64,000 nt of DNA from the NCBI GenBank assembly GCA_031253955.1, contig JAIRVJ010000128.1, forward strand, positions 1-64,000, given 5' to 3'. Origin of the DNA: Burkholderiaceae bacterium (GTDB lineage: Bacteria; Pseudomonadota; Gammaproteobacteria; Burkholderiales; Burkholderiaceae_C). Position 1 is the stretch's first letter; each line of letters starts with the position of its first letter. The notes beneath the pieces are model-generated. The model was given only the letters and a program-made list of their open reading frames with translations. It did no database searches and had not been told where the DNA came from. Position numbers and translations under genes: made by a program. This document shows, piece after piece, positions 52,636-63,467 of the stretch.

Positions 52636-53789
52636 CTGCCATTGCCGACCTCGCCCTCACCCCCATCCCGCCGGAGGACGAGGCGCTGCGCGCCCCCGTG
52701 CGCGCCTTTTTGCGCGAGGCGCTGCGCCAGACGCCCGCGCACATCCGCGCGCGCTCCTGGGGCGGCTACAGCGCCGAATTCAGCCGCGAGCTGGGCCGCC
52801 GCGGCTGGCTGGGCCTGACGCTGCCCGTGCAGTACGGCGGCGGCGGGCGCAGCGCGTTCGCGCGCTACGTGCTGGCCGAGGAATTTCTGAACGCGGGCGC
52901 GCCCGTCGGCTCACACTGGATCACCGACCGCCAGAGCGGCCCGCTCATCCTCAAATACGGCAGCGAAGCGCAAAAATCCTTCTATCTGCCGCGCATCTGC
53001 AAGGGCGAAGCGTTCTTTTGCATCGGCATGAGCGAACCCAACTCCGGCTCCGATCTTGCCAGCGTGAAAACGCGCGCCACCCAAAACGGCAAGGGCTGGC
53101 TCTTGAACGGCCAGAAAATTTGGACCACCAACGCGCACCACTGCCACTACATGATCGCGCTGGTGCGCACCTCCGGCCAGGCGCAAGACCGGCAAAAGGG
53201 CCTGTCGCAAATCATCATCGATCTGCACAGCCCCGGCGTCACCGTGCGCCCGATCACCGATCTGTCGGGCGACAGCCATTTTTGCGAAGTTTTCTTCGAC
53301 AACGTGCAGTTGGATGCCGACGCGCTCATCGGCGCCGAAGGCAACGGCTGGGAGCAGGTCACGGCGGAACTGGCCTTCGAGCGCAGCGGCCCGGAGCGGC
53401 TGTATTCCAGCATTGTGCTGTTCGACGAATGGCTGGCTTTCGCGCGCACAAAAGCCGGGCGCACGCCGCAGGCCGAGCGGCTGGCCGGAAAAATCCTCAC
53501 GCAACTGGCGCCGCTGCGCGCCATGTCGCTGGCCATTCAGGACAAACTCACGCACGGCGAAAGCCCGGTGGTGGAAGCCGCGCTGGTCAAGGATCTGGGC
53601 ACGGGCGTGGAGCAGCTCATTCCCGCCGCGATTGCCGACGACCTGTTTTCGCGCCCGGCGCGCGGCGTGCCGCTGGAGCTTTTGCAAACGCTCGACTACG
53701 TCACGCAGGTGGCCCCTTCGTACTCGCTGCGCGGCGGCACGCGCGACATTCTGCGCGGCATGATCGCGCGCGGTCTTGGGTTGCGTTAA
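52632..53789 (+). CDS. Acyl-CoA dehydrogenase
   Basis: IGMSEPNSGSDLASVKTRATQNGKGWLLNGQKIWTTNAHHCHYMIALVRTS; ATGA overlap with the CaiB gene. Confidence 0.92.
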   Translation: MTAIADLALTPIPPEDEALRAPVRAFLREALRQTPAHIRARSWGGYSAEFSRELGRRGWLGLTLPVQYGGGGRSAFARYVLAEEFLNAGAPVGSHWITDRQSGPLILKYGSEAQKSFYLPRICKGEAFFCIGMSEPNSGSDLASVKTRATQNGKGWLLNGQKIWTTNAHHCHYMIALVRTSGQAQDRQKGLSQIIIDLHSPGVTVRPITDLSGDSHFCEVFFDNVQLDADALIGAEGNGWEQVTAELAFERSGPERLYSSIVLFDEWLAFARTKAGRTPQAERLAGKILTQLAPLRAMSLAIQDKLTHGESPVVEAALVKDLGTGVEQLIPAAIADDLFSRPARGVPLELLQTLDYVTQVAPSYSLRGGTRDILRGMIARGLGLR

Positions 53790-53857
53790 GCATTAAGCGT
53801 TGAGCGTATGAAGCGCCGTGCCCCTTCGCCAAACGCTCAACGCAAAACGCCAAACCC
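53784..53857. repeat. Inverted pair of GCGTTGAGCGT / AACGCTCAACGCAAAACGCCAAA repeats
   Basis: GCGTTAAGCATTAAGCGTTGAGCG ... CGCCAAACGCTCAACGCAAAACGCCAAA; provides the TAA stop of the upstream gene. Confidence 0.65.
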
Positions 53858-53876
53858 TTAAATAAAGGAAATCGCC

Positions 53877-54899
53877 ATGGACGACCTTTTCTCCGGCGCG
53901 CTGCGCCAACTGCTGGAAGGCCGCTGCACGCCGCAGGTGGTGCGCGAGATCGAAGGCGGCGCCTCGCCGCAACCCTTGCGGCAGGCCATCGAGGAATCCG
54001 GCTTTGCCGACGCGCTCGTGCCCGAAGCGCAAGGCGGCGCTGGCCTGGGGCTGTCGCAGGCTTTTGCGCTGCTGCAACTGTGCGGCGCTTTCGCCTTGCC
54101 CGTGCCGCTGCCTGAAACCATGCTGGCGCGCGCGCTGCTCGCGCAAGCAGACATTAAGCCGCCCAAGGGTTCGATGGCCCTGGCCGAAGAAGCCACGCAA
54201 AGCCAAGACGGCACGCTGCGCTGCGAGAGCGTTCGGCACGGCCGCACCGCCGACGCGGTGCTGGTTTCTCACCAAGGCCAATGCCGCCTGCTGCCCGTTG
54301 CTACCGCCGCGCGCGAGGCCGCCGTGTTCCCGCTCGACGCCGACCTGCAATGGCCCGCCTCCGCCTGGGCACAGGCCACACCACTGCCCGGTGCGCACGA
54401 TTTGCGCACGCTGCATGCCGTGCTCGCAGCGGCGCAGCTTGCCGGCGCGCTCATGGCGGTGTGCCAGCGCACCCTGCAATACGCCAACGAGCGGGTGCAG
54501 TTTGGGCGGCCTATCGGCAAGTTCCAGGCCATTCAGCACCAGCTTGCCGTGATTGCCGAACACGCCTTCGCCGCGCGCATGGCCGCGCAGATCGGCTGCC
54601 AGTGCGAGGGCCTTGCGCCTGACCCGCTGCGCGCGGCCATCGCCAAGGCGCGCACCGGCGAGGCGGCGGTCGAAGTGGCCGCGCTCGCGCATTCCATTCA
54701 CGGCGCCATCGGCTTCACCGCTGAGTTCGACCTGCAACTGTTCACCCGCCGCCTGCACCTGTGGCGGCAAACCGCCGGTTCCGAGTCGTATTGGCACGGT
54801 GTGGCGGGCGCCGCCCTGCTCGACAGCCCGGCAGCTCTGGCGCTGGACACCCTGCGCGCCGCCACCGACATTCACCCAACCTTGGAGACCACCGTATGA
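53877..54899 (+). CDS. Acyl-CoA dehydrogenase (short/partner-type subunit)
   Basis: LPEAQGGAGLGLSQAF-type N-terminus, RVQFGRPIGKFQAIQHQLAVIAEHAFAARMAAQIG, HSIHGAIGFTAEFDLQLFTRRLHLW. Confidence 0.88.
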   Translation: MDDLFSGALRQLLEGRCTPQVVREIEGGASPQPLRQAIEESGFADALVPEAQGGAGLGLSQAFALLQLCGAFALPVPLPETMLARALLAQADIKPPKGSMALAEEATQSQDGTLRCESVRHGRTADAVLVSHQGQCRLLPVATAAREAAVFPLDADLQWPASAWAQATPLPGAHDLRTLHAVLAAAQLAGALMAVCQRTLQYANERVQFGRPIGKFQAIQHQLAVIAEHAFAARMAAQIGCQCEGLAPDPLRAAIAKARTGEAAVEVAALAHSIHGAIGFTAEFDLQLFTRRLHLWRQTAGSESYWHGVAGAALLDSPAALALDTLRAATDIHPTLETTV

Positions 54900-55690
54900 C
54901 CGCCCCCTTCCTGAAAACCACGCGCGCGGGCGCCATCCTCACGCTCACCATGAGCCAGAGCGAAACGCGCAACGCCCTCACCGGCAACAGCGCCGTGGCC
55001 GAATTCGTCGCCGCGTGCGAAACCATCGCGCAAGACCGCTCGGTGCGCGCCGTCATCCTCACCGCCGAAGGGCCGGTATTCAGCTCCGGCGGCAACATCA
55101 AGGACATGGAACGCTTCGGCAACCCCGAGTTCACGCCCGACGCCCTGCGCGACTGGTACCGTCAAGGCATCCAGCGCCTGCCGCGCGCGCTCTATCAGTT
55201 GGACGTGCCCGTCATCGCCGCCGTCAACGGCCCGGCCATCGGCGCCGGGCTGGACCTGGCCTGCATGTGCGATCTGCGCATCGCCAGCGAAAAAGCCGGC
55301 TTTGCCGAGAGCTTCGTCAAGGTCGGCCTGGTTCCGGGCGACGGCGGCGCATGGCTGCTGCCGCGCGTGGTCGGCTGGGCCAAGGCCGCCGAAATGGCTT
55401 ATACCGGCGACATGCTCACCGCCCAGGAGGCGCTGGCCTGCGGCCTGGTCTCGCGCGTGGTGCCGCCTGAAAACCTCATGAGCGCCGCGCAAGAGCTGGC
55501 CGCCAAAATCGCCGCCAACCCCGGCACCGCCCTGCGCCTGACCAAGCGCCTGCTGCGCGAAGCGCAACTGAACTCGCTTGAATCGGTGCTCGAAACCTCC
55601 GCCGGCTACCAAGCCATCGCCCACAAAACCCCCGACCACCGCGAAGCCGTGCGCGCTTTCATCGAAAAACGCCCGCCAAGATTTGCGTGA
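54896..55690 (+). CDS. Enoyl-CoA hydratase
   Basis: LTAEGPVFSSGGNIKDM, VNGPAIGAGLDLACMCDLRIASE, LVPGDGGAWLLPRVVG. Confidence 0.93.
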   Translation: MTAPFLKTTRAGAILTLTMSQSETRNALTGNSAVAEFVAACETIAQDRSVRAVILTAEGPVFSSGGNIKDMERFGNPEFTPDALRDWYRQGIQRLPRALYQLDVPVIAAVNGPAIGAGLDLACMCDLRIASEKAGFAESFVKVGLVPGDGGAWLLPRVVGWAKAAEMAYTGDMLTAQEALACGLVSRVVPPENLMSAAQELAAKIAANPGTALRLTKRLLREAQLNSLESVLETSAGYQAIAHKTPDHREAVRAFIEKRPPRFA

Positions 55691-55734
55691 GGGCAGGTTT
55701 TGCGTTGAGCGATTGCAGAAGCAAAGCTCATGAA

Positions 55735-55820
55735 TTAATAGCTGCGTGCCATTGTACAGTGTATATATACTACATAAAACATGGATAAATACATACCACA
55801 CCATGGTGTAGAGCTATCGA
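55735..55820. repeat. 86-bp AT-rich element (copy 7)
   Basis: TTAATAGCT ... AGCTATCGA; inner GTGCCAT / ATGGTGT. Confidence 0.8.
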
Positions 55821-56020
55821 TTTTAAATTTCCCCTCCTCTCCGGTGCATGGGCGTCTCGCCTGCAATGGGTCTCGCGCGTGAGCAAGATACGAACGAGAC
55901 GCCCGCGCACCGAGATCACATCGTCGCCGCCTTAAAATTAATTGTTTTGCTTGCCCGGCGCATCTTCGCGCCGCGCGCGGATCCTGACCTTCCAAACCTC
56001 GGAAAGAAATGAAGCTCCCT

Positions 56021-56446
56021 ATGGCTACCGAACGCACCCTCTCCATCATCAAGCCCGATGCCGTCGCCAAGAACGTGGTCGGCAAGATCTACAGCCGCTT
56101 CGAGAGCGCCGGACTGAAGATCGTGGCGGCCCAGATGCGGCACCTCTCGCGCCGCGAGGCCGAGCAGTTTTACGCGGTGCACAAGGCGCGGCCCTTCTTC
56201 AAGGATCTGGTGGACTTCATGATCTCCGGCCCGGTGATGGTGCAGGCGCTCGAAGGCGAGAGCGCCATCGCCAGGAACCGCGAACTGATGGGCGCGACCG
56301 ATCCCAAGAAAGCCGCCCCCGGCACGATCCGCGCCGACTTTGCCGATTCGATCGACGCCAACGCGGTGCACGGCTCGGACGCGCCGGAAACCGCCGCCGT
56401 GGAAGTGGCGTTTTTCTTCCCCGCGCTGGCCATTCACAGCCGCTAA
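56021..56446 (+). CDS. ndk: Nucleoside diphosphate kinase
   Basis: [48 protein letters not shown]. Confidence 0.96.
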   Translation: MATERTLSIIKPDAVAKNVVGKIYSRFESAGLKIVAAQMRHLSRREAEQFYAVHKARPFFKDLVDFMISGPVMVQALEGESAIARNRELMGATDPKKAAPGTIRADFADSIDANAVHGSDAPETAAVEVAFFFPALAIHSR

Positions 56447-56469
56447 ACACAGCCGCTGATTCGCGCGCA

Positions 56470-57627
56470 ATGGCCGCCCCGCTCAACCTGCTCGATTTCG
56501 ACCGCCAGGCGCTGTCGGCGTGGTGCGGGCAGTTGGGCGAAAAGCCCTTCCGCGCCACGCAATTATTCCGCTGGATGCACCAGCGCGGCGCGGGTGATTT
56601 CGGCCAGATGAGCGATCTGGCCAAGCCGCTGCGCGAAAAGCTGACGGGCCGCGCCCAGGTGTGCGCGCTGCCGGCGCTTGGTGAGCAGGCGTCCAGTGAC
56701 GGCACGGTCAAGTGGCTGTTCGACGTGGGTGGCGGCAACGCGGTCGAATCGGTGTTCATTCCCGAAGATGACCGGGGCACGCTGTGCGTTTCCTCGCAAG
56801 CGGGCTGCGCGGTGGGCTGCCGCTTTTGCGCGACGGGGCATCAGGGCTTTGCGCGCAACCTCACGACCGGCGAAATTCTGGCGCAGCTGTGGTTTGCCGA
56901 GCACACGCTGCGCCGCCGCTTCAATTCACAGGAGCGCATGATTTCCAACGTGGTGCTGATGGGCATGGGCGAGCCGTTGCACAACTACGGCGCGCTGCTG
57001 CCCGCGCTGCGCGTCAGGCTCGACGACCACGGCTACGGCCGGTCGCGCCGGCGGCTGACGGTGTCCACGTCCGGCGTCGTGCCGATGATCGACCGGCTGG
57101 CCGCCGATTGTCCGGTGGCGCTGGCGGTATCGCTGCACGCGCCCGGCGACGCGCTGCGCGACCAGCTCGTGCCGCTCAACCGCAAATACCCGCTGGCCGA
57201 GCTGCTGGCCGCCTGCGCGCGCTATCTGGATGCCGCGCCGCGCGACTTCATCACCTTTGAATACTGCCTGCTGGGCGGCGTCAACGACGCGCCGGAACAG
57301 GCCCAAACGCTGGTCCGGCTGATGCAGACCTATCGCGCCGAGGGTCTGCGCGCCAAGTTCAACCTGATTGGGTTCAACCCGTTCCCGGCTTCGGGGCTGG
57401 TGCGCGCCGCGCCCGAGCGCGTGCGCGCATTCGCCGCCATCCTGAGCGATGCCGGCATCGTCACCACCGTGCGCAAAACGCGCGGCGACGACATCGCCGC
57501 CGCCTGCGGCCAGTTGGCCGGCGACGTGCAAGACCGCACCCGCGCGCGCGAGCGCATGGCGCGCCGGCGCGCGGCGGCGGCGGTGGCGTTCCATCGAAAA
57601 CAGCCGGCGGCTGCCGCGCCCGCGTGA
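56470..57627 (+). CDS. rlmN: 23S rRNA (adenine(2503)-C(2))-methyltransferase
   Basis: [34 protein letters not shown] radical SAM CxxxCxxC. Confidence 0.95.
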   Translation: MAAPLNLLDFDRQALSAWCGQLGEKPFRATQLFRWMHQRGAGDFGQMSDLAKPLREKLTGRAQVCALPALGEQASSDGTVKWLFDVGGGNAVESVFIPEDDRGTLCVSSQAGCAVGCRFCATGHQGFARNLTTGEILAQLWFAEHTLRRRFNSQERMISNVVLMGMGEPLHNYGALLPALRVRLDDHGYGRSRRRLTVSTSGVVPMIDRLAADCPVALAVSLHAPGDALRDQLVPLNRKYPLAELLAACARYLDAAPRDFITFEYCLLGGVNDAPEQAQTLVRLMQTYRAEGLRAKFNLIGFNPFPASGLVRAAPERVRAFAAILSDAGIVTTVRKTRGDDIAAACGQLAGDVQDRTRARERMARRRAAAAVAFHRKQPAAAAPA

Positions 57628-57640
57628 AAGGAAAGCTCCC

Positions 57641-58495
57641 ATGTTCGCACTGCGTCCGGTTTCCGATTTTTCCGTGCGGCGCTGCGCGGGTGCGCTGGCG
57701 CTCGCGTGGCTGCTGGCCGCCGCCGGTTTTGGCGCGCTGGGGGGCTTGAGCGGCTGCGCCAGCACGCAAGGCGCGTCGGGCGACGTGCCGCAAGAGCTGC
57801 GCACCGCCGCCGACGAAAGCGACGCGCGCAAGCGTGCCGGCACGCGCCTGGAGCTGGCCGCCCGCTACTTTCAGGACGGCAAGAACAGCATCGCCCTGGA
57901 CGAAGTGAAAAAGGCCATGCAGATTGACCCCGCGTTCGGCGATGCCTACGCCTTGAGCGGGGCGATCTACATGGCGCTGAACAACCTGCCGCAGGCGCAG
58001 GCGCACTTCGAGCGGGCGCTCTCGCTCAACCCGCGCGACGGCGGCGCCATGCACAACATGGGCCTGCTCAAGTGCCGACAAAAGCAGTACGACGCGGCCA
58101 CCGCATGGTTCCAGCGCGCCATTGCCCTGCCGGAGTACCCCGACAAGGCCAAGTCCTGGCTGATGCAGGGGGCGTGCGAGGCCGGCAGCGGCGAACGCGC
58201 CAAGGCCGAGGAAAGTTTCATGCGCTCTTTCCAGATTGACCCCGGCAACCCCGCCACCGAGTACAACCTGGCCAAACTGTTCTTCGGGCGCGGCGACCTG
58301 GAGCGCGCGCGGTTCTACATCCGCCGGCTCAACAACAGCGAGCAGGCCAACGCTGAATCGCTGTGGCTGGGCATCAGGGTGGAGCGGCAGCTGAACCACG
58401 CGCAGGCCGTGGAGCAGCTTGCCTTGCAACTGCGCCGGCGCTTTCCCGATTCCAGCCAGCTCGCCGCCTACGATCATGGAGCTTTCGATGACTGA
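57641..58495 (+). CDS. pilW: Type IV pilus biogenesis TPR lipoprotein PilF/PilW
   Basis: Lipobox GGLSGCAS; TPR repeats; between rlmN and rodZ. Confidence 0.88.
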   Translation: MFALRPVSDFSVRRCAGALALAWLLAAAGFGALGGLSGCASTQGASGDVPQELRTAADESDARKRAGTRLELAARYFQDGKNSIALDEVKKAMQIDPAFGDAYALSGAIYMALNNLPQAQAHFERALSLNPRDGGAMHNMGLLKCRQKQYDAATAWFQRAIALPEYPDKAKSWLMQGACEAGSGERAKAEESFMRSFQIDPGNPATEYNLAKLFFGRGDLERARFYIRRLNNSEQANAESLWLGIRVERQLNHAQAVEQLALQLRRRFPDSSQLAAYDHGAFDD

Positions 58496-59282
58496 GAGCA
58501 CGCCGCTGCCGGGCGCGCCGGAAAATCCGGCGCCCTCCTCCACCAACCTTGATTCCGCGGGCGCATCGGCGGGCGCGCTGCTGCGCCAGTTGCGCCAGGC
58601 CGCTGGCATGGATGCGGGCGCGCTGGCCGTCATCCTGAAAGTGCCCGTGCGAAAGATCCAGGCGCTGGAGGCTGACCGCCTGGAGCAGTTGCCCAATCTG
58701 CTTTTCGCGCGCAGCCTGGCCGGTGCCATTTGCCGCGCTTTGCGCGCGGATGCGTCCGCGGTGCTGGCGCGTATGCCGGCGGTGGCCATGACTGTGCCGC
58801 GCGAGCAAGCCGCGTCCATCAACCAGCCATTTCGCCGCAGTAGCGAGGGGCCGACGCCGATGCTTGCCGCAAGGCCGTCCAGTCCGCGGCTGATCCTCAT
58901 GGTCGTGCTGCTGGCGGGCGCGGCGCTGCTGATGCTGTGGCCAACCTTGCCGGTTCGTCCTGGCGCGCCGCTGCCGGAGACCGCCGATGAAGCGCAGCAA
59001 GACCCCGCCGCCGCGCCGTCATGGCCATCATTCGAGCAGGCCAGCGCGCCGGCGCTGGCCGCGTCGCAGGCCGGGGCGGAACCGGCAATGGCTCCCACAT
59101 CGGCCCCCGCCCCCGTTTCCACCTTCGCCCCGGCAAGAAGCGCGACAGCCTCTGCCCCGGCGCGAAGGCATGCGGCAGCCTCCGCCCCGGCGCGGAGCGC
59201 GCCTGCTTCCGCCCCCGCGCTTGGAGCGGCGGCGCCAGAGGCTTCGGCTTCGGCAGTGCACCAGGCCCACGGGCTGGATTGA
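58488..59282 (+). CDS. rodZ: RodZ-like HTH membrane protein lacking the usual C-terminal domain
   Basis: [44 protein letters not shown], one TM, then Ala/Pro-rich tail. Confidence 0.8.
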   Translation: MTESTPLPGAPENPAPSSTNLDSAGASAGALLRQLRQAAGMDAGALAVILKVPVRKIQALEADRLEQLPNLLFARSLAGAICRALRADASAVLARMPAVAMTVPREQAASINQPFRRSSEGPTPMLAARPSSPRLILMVVLLAGAALLMLWPTLPVRPGAPLPETADEAQQDPAAAPSWPSFEQASAPALAASQAGAEPAMAPTSAPAPVSTFAPARSATASAPARRHAAASAPARSAPASAPALGAAAPEASASAVHQAHGLD

Positions 59283-60541
59283 TGCAGGCGAACGCGCCCA
59301 CCGTGGCCGCACCCGCCGCGCCGCGCCGCACGCGCCGGGCGCGCGTAGCTTGGGGCGGGCATGTGGTGACGGTGGGCGGCGGCGCGCCGGTGCGCGTGCA
59401 GTCCATGACCAACACCGGCACGGCGGACGCAGCGGCCACCGCCGCTCAAGTGAAAGAACTGGCGCAAGCGGGCAGTGAACTGGTGCGCATCACCGTCAAC
59501 ACGCCCGAAGCCGCCGCCGCCGTGCCCGCCATCCGCGAGCTGCTCGACCGCATGGGCATCGCCGTGCCGCTAATCGGCGACTTTCACTACAACGGCCACC
59601 GGCTGCTCACCGAATTTCCCGGCTGCGCCCAGGCGCTATCCAAATACCGCATCAACCCCGGCAACGTGGGCAAGGGCGGCAAGCGCGACGCGCAGTTCGC
59701 GCAGATGATCGAGGCCGCGCTGAAGTGGGATAAACCCGTGCGCATCGGCGTCAACTGGGGCAGTCTGGATCAGGATTTGCTCGCCCGTCTGATGGACGAA
59801 AACAGCCGCCGCCCCCGGCCCTGGGACACGCGGCAAGTCATGGCCGAGGCGCTGATTGCGTCAGCCCTCGAATCGGCGCGCGCCGCCGAATCGCTGGGTA
59901 TGCGCGGCGAGCAGATCATCCTTTCCTGCAAGGTCAGCGGCGTGCAGGACTTGATCGCCGTCTATCGCGCGCTCGCGCGCCGCTGCGACTACGCGCTGCA
60001 CCTGGGCCTGACCGAAGCTGGCATGGGCGTCAAGGGCACGGTGGCATCGAGCAGCGCGCTGGCGATCTTGCTGCAAGAGAGCATCGGCGACACCATTCGC
60101 GTCAGCCTCACACCCCGGCCGGGCGAAGCGCGTGCGCAAGAGGTGGTGGTGGCGCTAGAGATTTTGCAGGCGCTGGGCCTGCGCGCCTTCGCGCCCAGCG
60201 TCACCGCCTGCCCCGGCTGCGGGCGCACCGCCAGCACGGCGTTTCAGCAGCTTGCCGCGCAAATCGACGACCATCTGCGCGCACAAATGCCGCTCTGGCG
60301 CGACCAATATCCGGGCGTGGAAACGCTCAAGGTCGCGGTGATGGGCTGCATCGTCAACGGCCCGGGCGAAAGCCGCCACGCCGACATCGGCATCAGCCTG
60401 CCGGGTACGGGCGAGCAACCCGCCGCGCCGGTGTTCATCGACGGCCAGAAAGCCATGACCCTGCGCGGCGAAAATATCGCCGCCGAATTTCAGGCGATCG
60501 TGCAAGGTTACGTCGAGAAAAAGTTTGGCAGCCCCGCCTGA
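59282..60541 (+). CDS. ispG: 4-hydroxy-3-methylbut-2-en-1-yl diphosphate synthase (flavodoxin)
   Basis: [63 protein letters not shown]. Confidence 0.95.
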   Translation: MQANAPTVAAPAAPRRTRRARVAWGGHVVTVGGGAPVRVQSMTNTGTADAAATAAQVKELAQAGSELVRITVNTPEAAAAVPAIRELLDRMGIAVPLIGDFHYNGHRLLTEFPGCAQALSKYRINPGNVGKGGKRDAQFAQMIEAALKWDKPVRIGVNWGSLDQDLLARLMDENSRRPRPWDTRQVMAEALIASALESARAAESLGMRGEQIILSCKVSGVQDLIAVYRALARRCDYALHLGLTEAGMGVKGTVASSSALAILLQESIGDTIRVSLTPRPGEARAQEVVVALEILQALGLRAFAPSVTACPGCGRTASTAFQQLAAQIDDHLRAQMPLWRDQYPGVETLKVAVMGCIVNGPGESRHADIGISLPGTGEQPAAPVFIDGQKAMTLRGENIAAEFQAIVQGYVEKKFGSPA

Positions 60542-60632
60542 TTTGCTATCGTAACAGTAGCTGTTATCTAAGGCACATCCTAGTTCATAGGCTGATTTGT
60601 CTTGTAATTCATAGTTATCCCACCCAACCAAC

Positions 60633-61925
60633 ATGCCCGACAAATTCACCGCCGTCAAAGGCATGAACGACATCCTGCCGCCGCAGTCGGCGCGCTGGGA
60701 GTGGCTCGAAAGCACGGTGCGCGAGCTGATGGCGCGCTTTGCCTATCGCAACATCCGCACCCCCATCCTCGAACATACGGCGCTTTTCGTGCGCGGCATC
60801 GGCGAGGTCACCGACATCGTGGAAAAGGAGATGTATTCCTTTCACGACCGCTCCGACAAGTACGGCGACAACGACCACCTCAGCCTGCGCCCTGAAGGCA
60901 CCGCCAGCGCCGTGCGCGCCGTGGTTGAGCACAACCTGCTGTACGACGGCGGCAAGCGCCTGTACTACATGGGGCCGATGTTCCGGCGCGAGCGGCCGCA
61001 GCGCGGGCGCTACCGGCAGTTTCACCAGATCGGCGCGGAGGCGCTGGGCTTTCCAGGGCCGGATGTCGATGCCGAACTCATCCTGCTGGCCGCCGCGCTG
61101 TGGCAGGCGCTGGGCCTGACCGATGTGCGGCTGGAACTGGGCAGCCTGGGCCAGGCAGACGAGCGCGCGGCGCACCGCGCGCAACTGGTCGCGCATTTCC
61201 AGCAGCACGCCGATCAGCTCGACGAAGACGCCCGCCGCCGCCTGCACAGCAACCCGCTGCGCATTCTCGACACCAAAAACCCGGCGATGCGCGAGGTGGT
61301 CGAATCCGCGCCCCGGCTGATGGACTTTCTCGGCCCCCAATCGCTGGCGCACTTCAACGCCCTGCGCGCCATTCTGGACGCGAGTGGCATCGCCTACACC
61401 ATCAACCCGCGCCTGGTGCGCGGGCTGGATTACTACAACCTGACGGTGTTCGAGTTCGTCACCGACCGGCTCGGCGCGCAAGGCACCGTGTGCGCGGGCG
61501 GGCGCTACGACGGCCTGATTGCGCAAATGGGCGGCAAACCTGCCCCGGCGGTTGGCTGGGCGCTGGGCGTGGAGCGCGTGCTGGAACTGCTCGGCGAGCA
61601 GGGCCGCGCGCCCGCCGCCCCCGCGCCGCACGCCTACGCCGTCGTGCCCGACGCCGCCGCCATGCCCCAGGCGCTGCACACCCTGCAACAGTTGCGCGCC
61701 GCCGGCGTGCGCGTGCAGATGCACGCGGCGGGCGCGGAAGGCTTGGGCAGCTTCAAATCCCAATTCAAAAAAGCCGACGCCAGCGGCGCTGCTCATGCGC
61801 TCATCTTCGGCGCCGATGAGCTTGCGGCAGGCGAAGTCACCATCAAGGCGCTGCGCGACGGCGCGGGCGCCCAACGGCGCGAACCGTTGGGCGACGCGAT
61901 CCGGTGGGCCATAACCTTGAAATGA
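60633..61925 (+). CDS. hisS: Histidyl-tRNA synthetase
   Basis: [69 protein letters not shown]. Confidence 0.96.
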   Translation: MPDKFTAVKGMNDILPPQSARWEWLESTVRELMARFAYRNIRTPILEHTALFVRGIGEVTDIVEKEMYSFHDRSDKYGDNDHLSLRPEGTASAVRAVVEHNLLYDGGKRLYYMGPMFRRERPQRGRYRQFHQIGAEALGFPGPDVDAELILLAAALWQALGLTDVRLELGSLGQADERAAHRAQLVAHFQQHADQLDEDARRRLHSNPLRILDTKNPAMREVVESAPRLMDFLGPQSLAHFNALRAILDASGIAYTINPRLVRGLDYYNLTVFEFVTDRLGAQGTVCAGGRYDGLIAQMGGKPAPAVGWALGVERVLELLGEQGRAPAAPAPHAYAVVPDAAAMPQALHTLQQLRAAGVRVQMHAAGAEGLGSFKSQFKKADASGAAHALIFGADELAAGEVTIKALRDGAGAQRREPLGDAIRWAITLK

Positions 61926-61955
61926 GCAGCCCCGCCCGGGCATGAGCAATTCGCC

Positions 61956-63143
61956 ATGAAAAGCCGCCAGATGCCGCGCCTGGTGCTGGCGCAGGTGTGT
62001 GTGCACAGCGCCATGACGGGCTGCCGGCTGGCGGCGCCGTTGTTGGCGCTGCAACTGGGCTACAGCGCGGCGGCGGTGGGGGTGCTGCTAGCGCTGTATG
62101 CGCTTTCGCCGGTGCTGCTGGCGCTGCCCGCAGGGCGGCTGGCGGATCGTCACGGGCTGCACCGGCCGCTGGCGCTGGCGGTGGGCGCGGCCACGCTGGG
62201 GGCGGCGCTGGCGGCGATCTGGCCGGTGTATGCGGTGCTGTGCCTGGGCAGCGTGCTGGCGGGCGGGGCGGCGGGCACAGCGCAGATTGCGTTGCAGCGC
62301 CACGTGGGGCGGGCCGCCGCCAGCCAGGCGGAGTTGAAATCGGTTTTCAGTTGGCTGGCGATTGCGCCGGCGGCGGCCAATTTTCTCGGTCCGCTGCTGG
62401 CCGGGCTGCTGATCGACCACGCGGGTGCGCGGCCTGCGGATGAAACCGGCTTTCGCGCTGCTTACGTCGCGCTGGCCGTGTTGCCGCTGCTGTGCTGGGC
62501 GCTGGCGCGGCGTGCGTCGGCGCTGGCGGTGCAGGATGCGGGCAAGGCCGGCGCGCGCGGCCCGGTGTGGAATCTGCTGGCGCTGCCGCGCCTGCGACGG
62601 CTCCTCTTCGTCAACTGGATGCAGTCGGCGGCGTGGGATGCGCATACCTTCGTGCTGCCGATTCTGGGGCACGAGCGGGCGCTGAGCGCCTCGGCCATCG
62701 GCGCGCTGATGGGCGCTTTCGCGGTGGCGGCGGTGCTGGTGCGCATGGCGCTGCCGACGATTGCCAAACGGGTGGCCGAGTGGCGGGTGATTCTGACGGC
62801 CACGCTGATCGCCGCCGCCGCGCTGGCGTTGTATCCGCTGGCGCCGGGCGTGGCGGGCATGGGTCTGTGTTCGCTGGCGCTGGGTGCGGCGCTGGGCGCG
62901 GTGCAGCCGATGGTGATGAGCCTGCTGCACCAGATCGCGCCCGCCGCGCGCCAGGGCGAGGCGATGGCGCTGCGGGTGATGGTGATGAATCTGTCGAGCT
63001 TTCTGCTGCCGATGCTGTTCGGTTCGATTGGCGCTGTCACCGGCGTGGCCGGCCTGTTCTGGCTGGTGGCCGGCGCCCTGACCACCGGCGCGCGGGCAGT
63101 CGTGCCGCTGCGGGCGCTGGGCGAAAAAGAGGTTGAGCGCTAA
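61956..63143 (+). CDS. MFS transporter
   Basis: 12-TM-like protein; LPAGRLADRHG motif A. Confidence 0.88.
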   Translation: MKSRQMPRLVLAQVCVHSAMTGCRLAAPLLALQLGYSAAAVGVLLALYALSPVLLALPAGRLADRHGLHRPLALAVGAATLGAALAAIWPVYAVLCLGSVLAGGAAGTAQIALQRHVGRAAASQAELKSVFSWLAIAPAAANFLGPLLAGLLIDHAGARPADETGFRAAYVALAVLPLLCWALARRASALAVQDAGKAGARGPVWNLLALPRLRRLLFVNWMQSAAWDAHTFVLPILGHERALSASAIGALMGAFAVAAVLVRMALPTIAKRVAEWRVILTATLIAAAALALYPLAPGVAGMGLCSLALGAALGAVQPMVMSLLHQIAPAARQGEAMALRVMVMNLSSFLLPMLFGSIGAVTGVAGLFWLVAGALTTGARAVVPLRALGEKEVER

Positions 63144-63160
63144 ACGTGAATACTATATTT

Positions 63161-63247
63161 TTAATAGCTTGTTACAATTATATAATATGTGTTTGATATA
63201 TATTTTATTCTGCAAAACCATGTGATATATTGGCAAACAGCTATCAA
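63161..63247. repeat. 87-bp AT-rich element (copy 8)
   Basis: TTAATAGCT ... AGCTATCAA. Confidence 0.8.
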
Positions 63248-63273
63248 ATCAGGAATTTGACCCTGTAGGGGCA

Positions 63274-63373
63274 ATACGGTTCAGTCAAGGCGCCTCAAGT
63301 CGTCATTTCCGCGCAGCTCTCGCCTGCGCGGAAATGACGAAATCATGGACTCGTGTACTTGACTGGACCGTAT
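63274..63373. repeat. 100-bp MITE-like nested inverted repeat
   Basis: 16-bp ends ATACGGTTCAGTCAAG / CTTGACTGGACCGTAT (15/16), inner CGTCATTTCCGCGCAG/CTGCGCGGAAATGACG hairpin, flanked by CCTGTAGGGGC on both sides. Confidence 0.8.
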
Positions 63374-63378
63374 GGCCT

Positions 63379-63467
63379 GTAGGGGCGAAAAATCTTTCGC
63401 CCTGCGGCGTTTCGTTCAAAACGGCGTGATTTTTTGGGCACAAGGACGAAAATTTTTTCGCCCCTAC
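63379..63467. repeat. Double-palindrome GTAGGGGCGAAAAAT repeat (second full copy)
   Basis: GTAGGGGCGAAAAATCTTTCGCCCTGC...GGACGAAAATTTTTTCGCCCCTAC. Confidence 0.85.

Noticed and set aside
57461-59467. 668-aa minus-strand ORF opposite pilW/rodZ
   Set aside because: Shadow ORF; Ala/Gly-rich low complexity, while the plus-strand genes are recognisable and in conserved order.
60542-60632. AT-rich gap between ispG and hisS considered as a ninth 86-bp element
   Set aside because: Contains CTATCGTAACAGTAGCTGTTATC but lacks the paired TTGATAGCT/AGCTATCAA ends at 86-bp spacing.
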